Shown here in pieces: positions 8,687 to 16,746 of a stretch of DNA of 32,375 nt. Source of the DNA: Pseudomonas folii (lineage in GTDB: Bacteria > Pseudomonadota > Gammaproteobacteria > Pseudomonadales > Pseudomonadaceae); contig NZ_JACONW010000062.1 of the NCBI RefSeq assembly GCF_014357575.1, forward strand, positions 1 to 32,375, in the 5' to 3' direction. A program made the translations under genes and the position numbers. Each line of letters opens with the position of its first letter. The stretch's first letter is position 1. Below the pieces are notes generated by a model that did not search any database, was not told the DNA's origin, and saw only the letters and a program-made list of their open reading frames with translations.

Positions 8687-8815
8687 GGATCAACACTCAA
8701 AAAGGTTGCAGGCAGATTGCCCGCCGAAAAATAGCCGGGAATTGTACCTGAACTAACGCTTGGGCGTCACGTTCAGCGGCGACAGGATCAACATTAGAGC
8801 GCACGCCGCGCACAA

Positions 8816-8841
8816 AAAAGGGCGGTAAGCACCGCCCTTTT
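8816..8841 (-). terminator. Rho-independent terminator after mucD
   Basis: Read on the minus strand, a stem of AAGGGCGGT pairing with ACCGCCCTT around a 4-nt loop is followed by a run of six T. It lies 15 bp after the mucD stop and ends the algU-muc transcription unit before lepA. Confidence 0.9.
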
Positions 8842-8856
8842 CGCTGATCGTCCCGA

Positions 8857-10296
8857 CTATTCAGCCAGCTTGAAGGTGATGAAGCTTGCACGGCCCTGAC
8901 GCAGTACGCGCATGGAGACCGAGCGATTCTTTGGCAAGCCTTTGGCTATTTCGGTGAAGTTCTTCGCCGAGCTGATTGCCTGATTGTTCAAGTGAGTGAT
9001 CACATCGCCAGCTTGCAAGCCGATGAGAGCAGCCGGACCGTCGGTCACTTCCTTGATGACTACACCACCCTTGAGCTCAAGGGTCTTCTGTTGCTCAGCA
9101 GTGAGATCCGCGACCGATACGCCCAGGCGATTACTGCTGCGCTCGGCACCGGCAGCATCTCCAGCGCCCATTTCCTGACCTTCGTCAGGCAAGGCACCCA
9201 CAGTGACGCTCAGGGTCTGACGCTTACCGTCACGAATAATGCCCAGCTCCGCCTTGCTGCCATCCTTGAGGTTGCCAATCAGGTGCGGCAAATCAGCCGA
9301 CATCACGATAGGCGTGCCGTTGGCAGTCAGGATAACGTCACCGACCTGCAGGCCACCCTTCGCAGCCGGACCATTGTCGAGCACTTGCGCAACCAGCGCC
9401 CCGGCAGGCTTGTCCAGGCCGAACGATTCAGCCAGGTCTTTGTTGACCTCTTGAATCACAACCCCCAGCCAGCCACGGTTTACCTTGCCGCTGGCCTTGA
9501 TCTGATTGGCGACATCCAGCGCTACATCAATAGGGATTGCGAACGACAGCCCCATGAAGCCACCGGAGCGAGTGAAAATCTGCGAGTTGATACCGACCAC
9601 TTCGCCCGCCATGTTGAACAGCGGCCCACCTGAGTTGCCCGGGTTGATCGCCACGTCAGTCTGGATGAACGGCACATACGTGTCGTTAGGCAGACTACGG
9701 CCCTTGGCGCTGACGATACCTTTGGTCACAGAATGGTCAAAGCCGAAAGGCGAACCGATCGCCAGTACCCACTCACCGACTTTCAGTTTCTCGGAGTTGC
9801 CGAGTTTGACGGTAGGCAGGTCCTTGCCTTCGATCTTCAATACCGCCACGTCAGTGCGTGGATCAGTGCCAACCAGCTTGGCCTTCAGCTCGCTGCGGTC
9901 GGAAAGACGAACCAGAATCTCATCGGCTCCGTCGATTACGTGATTATTGGTCAGCACATAACCATCAGCCGAGATGATGAACCCCGAGCCCAGAGATTGC
10001 GCCTCACGCTGACGATCGCCACGACCCGAACCAGGCGGACGAGAGCCAGGCGGCACGCTGCGCTCAAGAAACTCGCGCAGCATGGGCGGCAGACCTTCAA
10101 GGTCAGGCATCTGGTTCTGGGCGACGGAGCGCTCCGGCATTTTCTGCCGGGTACTGATATTCACAACGGCCGGGGAGGCTTGCTCTACAAGCGAGGTAAA
10201 GTCCGGCAGCGACTCGGCCTGAGCGGAGACGACTTGCCCAAGCATCAGCACGGCAGCAAATAGTGAAAGATAGGATTTCAAGCTTGGTATAGACAT
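8857..10296 (-). CDS. mucD: Periplasmic serine endoprotease MucD (DegP/HtrA family)
   Basis: MucD is a periplasmic HtrA-type protease that degrades misfolded envelope proteins and dampens AlgU activation. The 479-residue product starts at 10296, with GGGAG upstream, and has a Sec signal peptide ending near SAQA. The trypsin-like domain has the triad H119 (TNNHV), D149 (DVAVLKI) and S222 (NPGNSGGPL). Two PDZ domains follow, near residues 275-360 and 385-470. A Pro/Arg-rich linker at about 80-100 precedes the protease domain. The frame extends upstream but without a plausible signal. It is 298 bp away from mucB and may have its own promoter. Confidence 0.95.
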   Translation of the reverse strand: MSIPSLKSYLSLFAAVLMLGQVVSAQAESLPDFTSLVEQASPAVVNISTRQKMPERSVAQNQMPDLEGLPPMLREFLERSVPPGSRPPGSGRGDRQREAQSLGSGFIISADGYVLTNNHVIDGADEILVRLSDRSELKAKLVGTDPRTDVAVLKIEGKDLPTVKLGNSEKLKVGEWVLAIGSPFGFDHSVTKGIVSAKGRSLPNDTYVPFIQTDVAINPGNSGGPLFNMAGEVVGINSQIFTRSGGFMGLSFAIPIDVALDVANQIKASGKVNRGWLGVVIQEVNKDLAESFGLDKPAGALVAQVLDNGPAAKGGLQVGDVILTANGTPIVMSADLPHLIGNLKDGSKAELGIIRDGKRQTLSVTVGALPDEGQEMGAGDAAGAERSSNRLGVSVADLTAEQQKTLELKGGVVIKEVTDGPAALIGLQAGDVITHLNNQAISSAKNFTEIAKGLPKNRSVSMRVLRQGRASFITFKLAE

Positions 10297-10443
10297 ACGG
10301 CTCCCGTTCACAACGAGCAAAGTTAAGCAGTACAGACCGAGGGGCCCAATGGGCCCGCGGCCATGGCACTCGACCGAGTGCATATTTCCAGCAGCCATTT
10401 CCCTGACCCGGAAACAACAAAGGCCAGAGCTGCAAGGCTGTGA

Positions 10444-10472
10444 CCTATAGAAAAAAACGAGAGTTTTTGCAA
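10444..10472 (-). promoter_or_regulatory. Candidate sigma-70 promoter for mucD
   Basis: On the minus strand TTGCAA (10467-10472) and TATAGG (10444-10449) are 17 bp apart, about 150 nt before the mucD start. Each hexamer matches the consensus at four of six positions. The long mucB-mucD gap makes an internal promoter plausible, but this is inference. Confidence 0.35.
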
Positions 10473-10540
10473 CCTGGAAACCTCACCAAACATTTCGGCG
10501 AACTGACCAGAAGGCCTGCAAAGTCTTGCTCTGCGGCTTT

Positions 10541-10578
10541 CCGGGCCCAAGATGAAACCTTCTACATCTTGGGCCCGG
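10541..10578. repeat. Perfect 14-bp inverted repeat in the mucB-mucD gap
   Basis: CCGGGCCCAAGATG (10541-10554) and its exact reverse complement (10565-10578) flank a 10-nt loop, 16 bp after the mucB stop. The RNA stem would be very stable. No T run follows on the minus strand, so a plain intrinsic terminator is uncertain. It may be an mRNA 3'-end stabiliser or attenuator that sets mucD apart from algU-mucA-mucB. Confidence 0.75.
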
Positions 10579-10594
10579 ACCATCATTTTACGAC

Positions 10595-11557
10595 CTACTT
10601 CTTGCTGGCTTGCAAGTCGGTACTGCGAAGCGAAAGCGCAACTCGCTCAGCGGTTCCGATGGGCACTTCACCGACAACCGTCACTAACACATCGCCTTTA
10701 GGCGTGGTCAGTCGACGGGACACGGCCACCGTAGGCCCAAGCTGGGTACGCGTATCAGTCACCGCTGCACCGCTGATTGGTTCGACGAAAACCGAGAACC
10801 TGGCAATACCGTCGTCATACATCAGGTTGCTGACCTGGACACTGGTAGCCGAATCCTTGCGAACTGCACTGCTGCTGAGCTCAAAACCAGGCGGCATCCA
10901 TTCCAGATGCCAAGGTGCCGGGTTTTTAGAGGTTTCAGGCCTGGACTTGGCAACATCCACTGCTTTGCAATCAGCACTGGCTTGCAATGCCTGATCACCG
11001 GGGATGCTCGCAGTGTCGAATTCAGTGAACTGGAAACGTTCCAACAACTGCCCTTTCTCGCTCAACAACAGCGATTTAAGGGGCAAGCCGGTTTCATCGT
11101 CGAGGTGTAGCTCGATGCCATATCGATGCTGATCTTTGGGGGTCAGGGCAATGATTTTCGCCGCACGACCCGCAACACGCGAGGTACCCACGACTTTCAT
11201 GTCGTACCAGGCGGCGAGCTTTTTGACATCGTATGCATGAACTGCAGAATCAGGGACGTTAGACACTCCAGCTTCGAGAGTGCCGCTGACGCATTGGGTG
11301 ACCCCGTCAACGCGCAACACTTCCTGAGCAGAACCGTCCAACTGAAGCAGACGCTCACGAACCTTGCCATCAGTTACCCGATGCCAGATTCGGTGAGTGG
11401 AGAAACTACCGTTTCGTTCGTAAACGAAGGTACCTTGAAAGCTTTGCTGCTGCTCAGCCTGCGCAAGACGCTTTAGCGAATCTTGCGCGTCATCGGCATG
11501 AGCGGGGAGGACAAGCCATCCACCAAGCAACAAAGGCAATAGAGGGATGGCGCGCAT
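10595..11557 (-). CDS. mucB: Periplasmic anti-sigma accessory protein MucB (RseB family)
   Basis: MucB binds the periplasmic part of MucA and shields it from cleavage, and it releases MucA when envelope stress signals arrive. The 320-residue protein has a cleavable signal peptide (MRAIPLLPLLLGGWLVLPAHA), then the RseB N-terminal domain (QQSFQGTFVYERNGSFSTHRIWH) and the C-terminal MucB/RseB domain (PWHLEWMPPGFEL onward). The ribosome binding site AAGGAGG is optimal. It starts 8 bp after mucA. It is followed by a large inverted repeat and a gap instead of mucC. Confidence 0.94.
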   Translation of the reverse strand: MRAIPLLPLLLGGWLVLPAHADDAQDSLKRLAQAEQQQSFQGTFVYERNGSFSTHRIWHRVTDGKVRERLLQLDGSAQEVLRVDGVTQCVSGTLEAGVSNVPDSAVHAYDVKKLAAWYDMKVVGTSRVAGRAAKIIALTPKDQHRYGIELHLDDETGLPLKSLLLSEKGQLLERFQFTEFDTASIPGDQALQASADCKAVDVAKSRPETSKNPAPWHLEWMPPGFELSSSAVRKDSATSVQVSNLMYDDGIARFSVFVEPISGAAVTDTRTQLGPTVAVSRRLTTPKGDVLVTVVGEVPIGTAERVALSLRSTDLQASKK

Positions 11558-11565
11558 GATCCTCC

Positions 11566-12156
11566 TTAACGGTTTTCCAGGCTTGCAGCACGTGCATAAG
11601 GCAGAGCGCTTTCAGTGCCTTTCAACGCAGCTTGCTGAGCATGTTGACGCAGGTAACCTGGCAGACGTTGATCCTGTCCAGCCTGACCTTGCAAAACACC
11701 GTTGACCATCGGACCTTGGGCAGGCTCGCTGCTTTCAGTGTAGCCAGCCAGTACGGCCGGACCCTTCACTTGCGGAACAGACAGGCTGGCAGGCTGCGGA
11801 GCCTGTTGCGCCAACTGTGCACCAGCGATGTCATCCTGGTTGTACAGGCGAACACCCGCCAGTACCGCTACGGTAACCGAGGCTGCAACTGCCAGACGAC
11901 CCAGGCTACGCCATGGACCACGAGCAGCTTTCAACGGGCTGACTTCATCGGCGATCGCGGCAGACACTGCAGCCGTGATATCCAAGTGAGGCATCAACAG
12001 CTCTTTGTGCATCGCTGCACGAGCAATATGATAACGCGACCATGTGGCACGTGTGTCCGCATCGTCAATGGCATTCAGTACCCGACGTAATTCCAGTTCG
12101 TCCGCTTCGTTATCCATCACTGCGGACAGCGATTCCTGCAGGGCTTCACGACTCAT
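11566..12156 (-). CDS. mucA: Anti-sigma factor MucA
   Basis: MucA is a single-pass inner membrane protein that holds AlgU inactive. Regulated proteolysis by AlgW and then MucP frees the sigma factor. The 196-residue protein has the cytoplasmic AlgU-binding domain (MSREALQESLSAVMDNEADE, residues 1-20, onward to about 80) and one transmembrane helix near 87-104 (GRLAVAASVTVAVLAGVRL). Its periplasmic domain ends in ESALPYARAASLENR, matching the remembered C-terminus of P. aeruginosa MucA. There is no sign of the truncations known from mucoid mutants. It lies 31 bp after algU. Confidence 0.95.
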   Translation of the reverse strand: MSREALQESLSAVMDNEADELELRRVLNAIDDADTRATWSRYHIARAAMHKELLMPHLDITAAVSAAIADEVSPLKAARGPWRSLGRLAVAASVTVAVLAGVRLYNQDDIAGAQLAQQAPQPASLSVPQVKGPAVLAGYTESSEPAQGPMVNGVLQGQAGQDQRLPGYLRQHAQQAALKGTESALPYARAASLENR

Positions 12157-12187
12157 GGCGGTTCCTCTCTTGGCTATCGCCGCTGTC

Positions 12188-12769
12188 TCAGGATTCCTGC
12201 AACAACGGCTGCAGGGCTTTATCGATGGCTTCCCGAGCGCGGAAAATCCGAGAACGCACGGTACCCACCGGACATTGCATGACGCTGGCAATGTCTTCGT
12301 AACTCAGACCGTCGAACTCACGTAAAGTTAGGGCAGTACGCAAATCTTCCGGGAGAAGCTGGATAGTTCGATGGACAGTTCCCTCGATCTCATCCCTTAA
12401 CAATGCACGCTCCGGCGACTCGATGTCCTTGAGGCCGTGATCGCCATCGTAGAACTCCGCGTCTTCAGACCTTACATCGCTATCTGGTGGTCGCCGACCG
12501 CGCGACACCAGATAGTTCTTCGCCGTGTTGATGGCGATGCGGTACAGCCAAGTATAAAAGGCGCTGTCACCGCGAAAGTTTCCGAGCGCACGATAAGCCT
12601 TGATAAAAGCTTCCTGCGCTACGTCTTGAGCTTCATGGGTGTCGTGCACGAATCGCACGATCAACCCGAGAATCTTGTGCTGATACTTCAGCACCAACAG
12701 ATCAAAAGCTCGCTTGTCGCCGCGCTGAACGCGTTCGACCAGCTGCTGATCTTCTTCCTGGGTTAGCAT
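12188..12769 (-). CDS. algU: ECF sigma factor AlgU (RpoE / sigma-22)
   Basis: AlgU directs transcription of alginate, osmotic and envelope-stress genes. The 193-residue protein begins MLTQEEDQQLVERVQRGD and has region 2 (YQHKILGLIVRFVHDTHEAQDVAQEAFIKAYRAL, then FYTWLYRIAINTAKNYL) and region 4 (LREFDGLSYEDIASVMQCPVGTVRSRIFRAREAI). A GTG two codons upstream is possible, but the AGGAG at 5 nt spacing suits the ATG at 12769. Two GAACTT-type promoters that AlgU itself would recognise lie upstream, so the gene is probably autoregulated. Confidence 0.97.
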   Translation of the reverse strand: MLTQEEDQQLVERVQRGDKRAFDLLVLKYQHKILGLIVRFVHDTHEAQDVAQEAFIKAYRALGNFRGDSAFYTWLYRIAINTAKNYLVSRGRRPPDSDVRSEDAEFYDGDHGLKDIESPERALLRDEIEGTVHRTIQLLPEDLRTALTLREFDGLSYEDIASVMQCPVGTVRSRIFRAREAIDKALQPLLQES

Positions 12770-12828
12770 GAACACTCCTCATAAAGCTTGAAGGAGCGCT
12801 GTACCAGCCAGTCTGTCGGCTTGCATAC

Positions 12829-12855
12829 ATAGACTCGGGCTTCTCGCAAAAGTTC
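12829..12855 (-). promoter_or_regulatory. AlgU-dependent promoter of algU, proximal
   Basis: On the minus strand GAACTT (12850-12855) is followed after 16 bp by TCTAT (12829-12833), matching the GAACTT-N16/17-TCtgA consensus of AlgU promoters. It would start transcription about 55 nt before the algU start codon. This fits the well known autoregulation of algU. Confidence 0.7.
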
Positions 12856-13014
12856 TCCCCTCCAGGCAAGTTTCCTGTGGACGCTCAATGGTCCGCACGG
12901 AAAAACGCAGCTCGAACCAGGTCGGCTGCGCGAATAATCTAGTCGTCGAATTCGCTGGTGATAGCTTGATAAGCCCACTCAAAGCCGACGCCGTCCCTCT
13001 ACAGGCAACCAGCT

Positions 13015-13042
13015 ATTGAACCCGGACCACCCTAAAAAGTTC
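13015..13042 (-). promoter_or_regulatory. AlgU-dependent promoter of algU, distal
   Basis: On the minus strand GAACTT (13037-13042) is followed after 17 bp by TCAAT (13015-13019). This is a second match to the AlgU consensus, about 245 nt upstream of algU. P. aeruginosa algU also has more than one AlgU-type promoter. The rest of the 12770-13263 gap shows no open reading frame I would support. Confidence 0.55.
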
Positions 13043-13208
13043 CCGAAGTCCGATAGCAGCTGTGAGACCAATAACACTCCGTACGTAGGAAGATAGCCGC
13101 AGTATTGCGCAATCTACGACCCAACTGACGCTAACGTTATGCATTCAGACACGGACTGCATCACAATCTGAGCCCTTCATAGTTCCACATTGCCATAAAG
13201 GCGCGGCT

Positions 13209-13236
13209 ATTGTGCCGCTACACCCTTACTTATACT
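13209..13236 (+). promoter_or_regulatory. Candidate nadB promoter
   Basis: A good -10 element TATACT (13231-13236) lies 27 bp before the nadB ATG. Upstream ATTGTG/TTGTGC at 13209-13215 could serve as a weak -35 with 15-16 bp spacing, shorter than ideal. The RBS GGAG precedes the start by 8 nt. Confidence 0.4.
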
Positions 13237-13263
13237 AGTGGCCGCAGCGTGCGGAGTTCATAG

Positions 13264-14880
13264 ATGAGCCAACATTTTCAACACGACGTACTAGTGATCG
13301 GCAGCGGCGCAGCAGGCTTGAGCCTCGCACTGACATTGCCCGCTCATCTAAGCATTGCGGTTCTGAGCAAAGGTGAGCTGGCCAATGGCTCTACATTCTG
13401 GGCTCAGGGTGGCGTCGCGGCGGTTCTCGATCAAAGCGACACGGTGCAATCCCATGTGGAAGACACGCTCGATGCAGGCGGCGGACTGTGCAATGAGGAC
13501 GCCGTGCGTTTTACCGTCGAACACAGTCGCGAAGCGATTCAATGGCTCATCGATCAAGGCGTACCCTTCACCCGCGAAGATCATTCAAGCCCCGAAGACA
13601 GCGGTTTTGAATTCCATCTGACCCGCGAAGGCGGTCACAGTCATCGGCGCATCATTCACGCGGCGGATGCTACCGGCGCAGCAATTTTCACGACGCTGCT
13701 GGAACAGGCCAGATCACGGCCAAATATCGAGTTGCTGGAGCAAAAGGTCGCCATCGACTTGATCACCGAACGCCGTCTTGGCCTGGACGGACAACGCTGC
13801 TTGGGCGCTTACGTACTTAATCGCAGCAGCGGCGAAGTCGACACTTATGGCGCACGTTTCACTGTTCTGGCATCTGGTGGTGCAGCCAAGGTCTATCTCT
13901 ATACCAGCAACCCTGACGGCGCTTGCGGGGATGGCATCGCCATGGCCTGGCGATCAGGTTGCCGGGTAGCCAATCTGGAATTCAACCAGTTTCACCCCAC
14001 TTGCCTCTATCACCCACAGGCCAAAAGCTTCCTGGTGACTGAAGCCCTTCGCGGTGAAGGCGCCTACCTCAAACTTCCCAACGGCGAACGCTTCATGCAG
14101 CGCTTCGACCCCCGTGCCGAATTGGCCCCTCGAGACATCGTTGCCCGCGCCATCGACCACGAAATGAAGCGTCTGGGCATTGATTGCGTCTACCTGGACA
14201 TCAGCCATAAGCCTGAGGCCTTCATCAAGAGCCATTTCCCGACGGTCTATGAGCGCTGCCAGGAGTTCGCCATCGACATCACCCGCCAGCCGATTCCTGT
14301 GGTACCCGCGGCGCATTACACCTGTGGCGGCGTGGTAGTGGACTCTCGCGGGCGCACCGACGTGCCCAATCTGTATGCCATTGGCGAAACCAGTTGCACT
14401 GGTCTGCACGGTGCCAACCGCATGGCAAGCAACTCGCTGCTTGAGTGCTTCGTCTATGCCCGCTCGGCGGCAGCAGACATTCTTGAACAATTGCCGCAGA
14501 TCCCGGAAGTCACGCCTTTGCCGATGTGGGATGCCAGTCAGGTGACCGACTCCGATGAAGACGTCATCATCGCCCACAACTGGGACGAGCTGCGTCGCTT
14601 CATGTGGGACTACGTGGGGATCGTGCGGACCAATAAACGTTTGCAGCGCGCCCAACACCGGGTGCGCCTGCTGCTTGATGAAATCGATGAGTTCTACAGC
14701 AACTACAAAGTCAGCAGAGACCTGATTGAACTGAGGAACCTTGCTCAGGTAGCGGAACTGATGATCAGGTCAGCCATGGAGCGCAAAGAGTCTCGCGGCC
14801 TGCACTACACGCTGGACTATCCGGACATGCTGCCTGAAGCGCTCGACACTATTCTGGTGCCGCCCACCTACGTCGGCTGA
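13264..14880 (+). CDS. nadB: L-aspartate oxidase NadB
   Basis: NadB oxidises L-aspartate to iminoaspartate, the first step of de novo NAD synthesis. The 538-residue flavoprotein has the N-terminal dinucleotide-binding motif VLVIGSGAAGLSLAL, the FAD contacts GSTFWAQGGVAAVL, the active-site region NLEFNQFHPTCLYHP and REGGHSHRRIIHAADATG, and the late signature GLHGANRMASNSLLECFVY. A helical C-terminal domain follows, as in the succinate dehydrogenase flavoprotein superfamily. It is divergent from algU, which is the classical Pseudomonas arrangement. Its last 32 bp overlap the end of ygfX on the other strand, and no terminator is visible between them. Confidence 0.97.
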   Translation: MSQHFQHDVLVIGSGAAGLSLALTLPAHLSIAVLSKGELANGSTFWAQGGVAAVLDQSDTVQSHVEDTLDAGGGLCNEDAVRFTVEHSREAIQWLIDQGVPFTREDHSSPEDSGFEFHLTREGGHSHRRIIHAADATGAAIFTTLLEQARSRPNIELLEQKVAIDLITERRLGLDGQRCLGAYVLNRSSGEVDTYGARFTVLASGGAAKVYLYTSNPDGACGDGIAMAWRSGCRVANLEFNQFHPTCLYHPQAKSFLVTEALRGEGAYLKLPNGERFMQRFDPRAELAPRDIVARAIDHEMKRLGIDCVYLDISHKPEAFIKSHFPTVYERCQEFAIDITRQPIPVVPAAHYTCGGVVVDSRGRTDVPNLYAIGETSCTGLHGANRMASNSLLECFVYARSAAADILEQLPQIPEVTPLPMWDASQVTDSDEDVIIAHNWDELRRFMWDYVGIVRTNKRLQRAQHRVRLLLDEIDEFYSNYKVSRDLIELRNLAQVAELMIRSAMERKESRGLHYTLDYPDMLPEALDTILVPPTYVG

Positions 14881-15316
14881 ACTTCAGTCGTAGTCGCAGA
14901 CGCCGGTGAACATCCGGCTCCATGGCGTCGCGAGGGATACACAGACCGCGCGTCATACGCCATCTGCTGCGACTTTCACCCGCAAGGCGAAAGCGCAGCA
15001 CGACCATCAGAGGCAGCGCCATGCTGTCGCGACACAACTGCACGGGCTGCCAGCCGTGGCGCTGACTCCACAACTGCCAGCCTTCGGCATTGCGCCGCAG
15101 CCCGGTAAAGGCAGTGGAACGACTCAGCAGAATTGAGCCGGGTAACACGCAGATGCCTTGCGCTACACACAAAATAAGGCCGAGAACCAACGCCCAACCT
15201 GGGACTGCGAGCATATAAAGCGAGATCAGCGCCAGAAGTTGCGCAACCCCATACGCCACCAGCAGTGCCCGTGAGGCATGCCAGTGGCATTCAAAACGGT
15301 CACTTTGGCTGGACAC
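14849..15316 (-). CDS. YgfX (CptA)-family inner membrane protein
   Basis: This 155-residue protein starts with a GTG inside the end of sdhE. It has two hydrophobic segments near residues 15-60 (LLVAYGVAQLLALISLYML and ALVLGLILCVAQGICVL), then a soluble, Arg/Trp-rich C-terminal part. This fits the YgfX/DUF1434 family that travels with SdhE (YgfY). In E. coli the pair was proposed as a membrane-associated toxin-antitoxin (CptAB) that affects cell shape. The SdhE role in flavinylation is better established, and I would not assume toxicity. The 3' end overlaps nadB by 32 bp in antisense orientation. Confidence 0.75.
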   Translation of the reverse strand: MSSQSDRFECHWHASRALLVAYGVAQLLALISLYMLAVPGWALVLGLILCVAQGICVLPGSILLSRSTAFTGLRRNAEGWQLWSQRHGWQPVQLCRDSMALPLMVVLRFRLAGESRSRWRMTRGLCIPRDAMEPDVHRRLRLRLKFSRRRWAAPE

Positions 15317-15554
15317 GATCCAGAATCATGCGAACCATGCGCTGCAGCTCTGCATCTTCGGATTCGGCACGCTGCATGAACCAGCCAAACATGTCCTGAT
15401 CTTCACAGGTCAACAGGCGGCGATACAGATCGCGGTCGACATCATTGAGCGTCGGGTAAACTTCCCGGACAAACGGTACCAGCAGCACATCCAGTTCAAG
15501 CATGCCACGGCGGCTGTGCCAGTAAAGGCGGTTGAGTTCGACGTCTTCGACCAT
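15300..15554 (-). CDS. sdhE: Succinate dehydrogenase flavinylation factor SdhE
   Basis: SdhE promotes covalent attachment of FAD to the succinate dehydrogenase flavoprotein subunit. The 84-residue protein has the hallmark RRGMLELD segment (RGxxE, residues 16-20) and the later helix pattern LTCEDQDMFGWFM. The chosen ATG has GAGGAG upstream. Upstream codons in the same frame do not belong to the family. It overlaps ygfX by 17 bp. Adjacency to nadB, a relative of the SdhA flavoprotein, is typical of gamma-proteobacteria, although NadB binds FAD non-covalently. Confidence 0.93.
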   Translation of the reverse strand: MVEDVELNRLYWHSRRGMLELDVLLVPFVREVYPTLNDVDRDLYRRLLTCEDQDMFGWFMQRAESEDAELQRMVRMILDRVQPK

Positions 15555-15698
15555 GGAGCGCTCCTCAAAATAGGCGGCGAGTATACAACCGCAGGCCGCA
15601 TGAGCGAACCTCGCAATAGTCGCAGTAGTTTTCATGTACCTATTATCCGGACTCGGCACTATCATGTGCCCCAGACTTTTTTCCCGTTGCGATGACTC

Positions 15699-16640
15699 AT
15701 GGCCGATACAGCTTTCTACTGCCCGCTTTCCCATGAAGGTGTTCTCGCCGTCCGCGGCGTCGATGCCAGCAAATTCCTGCAGGGCCAATTGACCTGCAAC
15801 CTCAATTACCTGAGTGACGCCAAAGCCACTCTGGGTGCGCGCTGCACGCAAAAGGGCCGCATGCAATCAAGCTTTCGCATCCTGCTTGAAGGCGACGGCT
15901 GCCTGCTGGCGATGGCCAGCGAACTGATCGAGCCCCAACTGGCTGATCTGAAAAAATACGCCGTATTCTCTAAATCGAAGTTGACCGATGAAAGTGCCTC
16001 CTGGGTGCGATTCGGCCTGAATAACGGCGACGGCGCGCTGGTCAATCTTGGCCTTGACCTCCCCCAGGACACCGATTCGGTGGTCCGCGCCAACGACATG
16101 ATTGCCATTCGGGTCTCCCCCGCCAGAGCCGAATTGTGGGCTCGCGCCGATCACGCCAGCGACGTTCAATCACGTCTGGCGGCCCAACTGGGCGAAGGCA
16201 CGCTGAACGATTGGCAGCTGGGTCAGATCCGTGCCGGTATCGGTCAGGTGTTCGGTGCCACGCGCGAAGAGTTCATCCCGCAAATGCTCAACCTGCAGGC
16301 GGTTGGCGGTGTGAGCTTCAAAAAAGGCTGCTACACCGGCCAGGAAATCGTTGCGCGCATGCAGTATCTCGGCAAGCTCAAACGCCGCCTTTATCGTTTG
16401 ACGCTGGCTGACCAGGAACTTCCAGAGCCCGGCACGGCGCTGTTTTCGCCGGTGCATGCCAGCGCCGTCGGCAACGTTGTCCTCGCGGCACGGGCTGAAA
16501 ACGGGCTAGAACTGCTGGCTGTGCTTCAGGCCGATGCGGTCGAAAACGCCCAGATTCTACTCGGCTCACCGGAAGGGCCTGCTCTGCAGCTGGATGAGTT
16601 GCCGTACACGCTGGACAGTAAACTCGAAACACAGCGCTGA
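15699..16640 (+). CDS. ygfZ: Folate-binding protein YgfZ (Fe-S / tRNA modification factor)
   Basis: YgfZ is a tetrahydrofolate-binding relative of the glycine cleavage T-protein. It is needed for full activity of certain Fe-S enzymes such as the tRNA methylthiotransferase MiaB. The 313-residue protein has the conserved KGCYTGQE motif with its essential cysteine at 211, the N-terminal GVDASKFLQGQLTCN segment and the RMQYLGKLKRRLY stretch. It is divergent from sdhE with a 144-bp gap between. The ribosome binding site is weak. The motif makes the identification secure. Confidence 0.93.
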   Translation: MADTAFYCPLSHEGVLAVRGVDASKFLQGQLTCNLNYLSDAKATLGARCTQKGRMQSSFRILLEGDGCLLAMASELIEPQLADLKKYAVFSKSKLTDESASWVRFGLNNGDGALVNLGLDLPQDTDSVVRANDMIAIRVSPARAELWARADHASDVQSRLAAQLGEGTLNDWQLGQIRAGIGQVFGATREEFIPQMLNLQAVGGVSFKKGCYTGQEIVARMQYLGKLKRRLYRLTLADQELPEPGTALFSPVHASAVGNVVLAARAENGLELLAVLQADAVENAQILLGSPEGPALQLDELPYTLDSKLETQR

Positions 16641-16746
16641 CCCAGGCGAACACCTTCACGCTGGAAATGTCTGCATACCTGTTCCGCCTCTTCGCGCCCC
16701 TGGCAAGAAGAGGCACGGGACTACCCAAACGTCTACGAGATGCGAC

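Noticed and set aside
6923..8734. 603-codon open frame opposite lepA
   Set aside because: It mirrors lepA codon by codon on the other strand. Its translation is rich in His, Gln and Arg without domain pattern, and lepA is certain.
10541..10578. mucB-mucD inverted repeat as an ordinary rho-independent terminator
   Set aside because: The stem is strong, but the minus strand continues AAAGCC without a T run, so I kept it as an inverted repeat of uncertain role.
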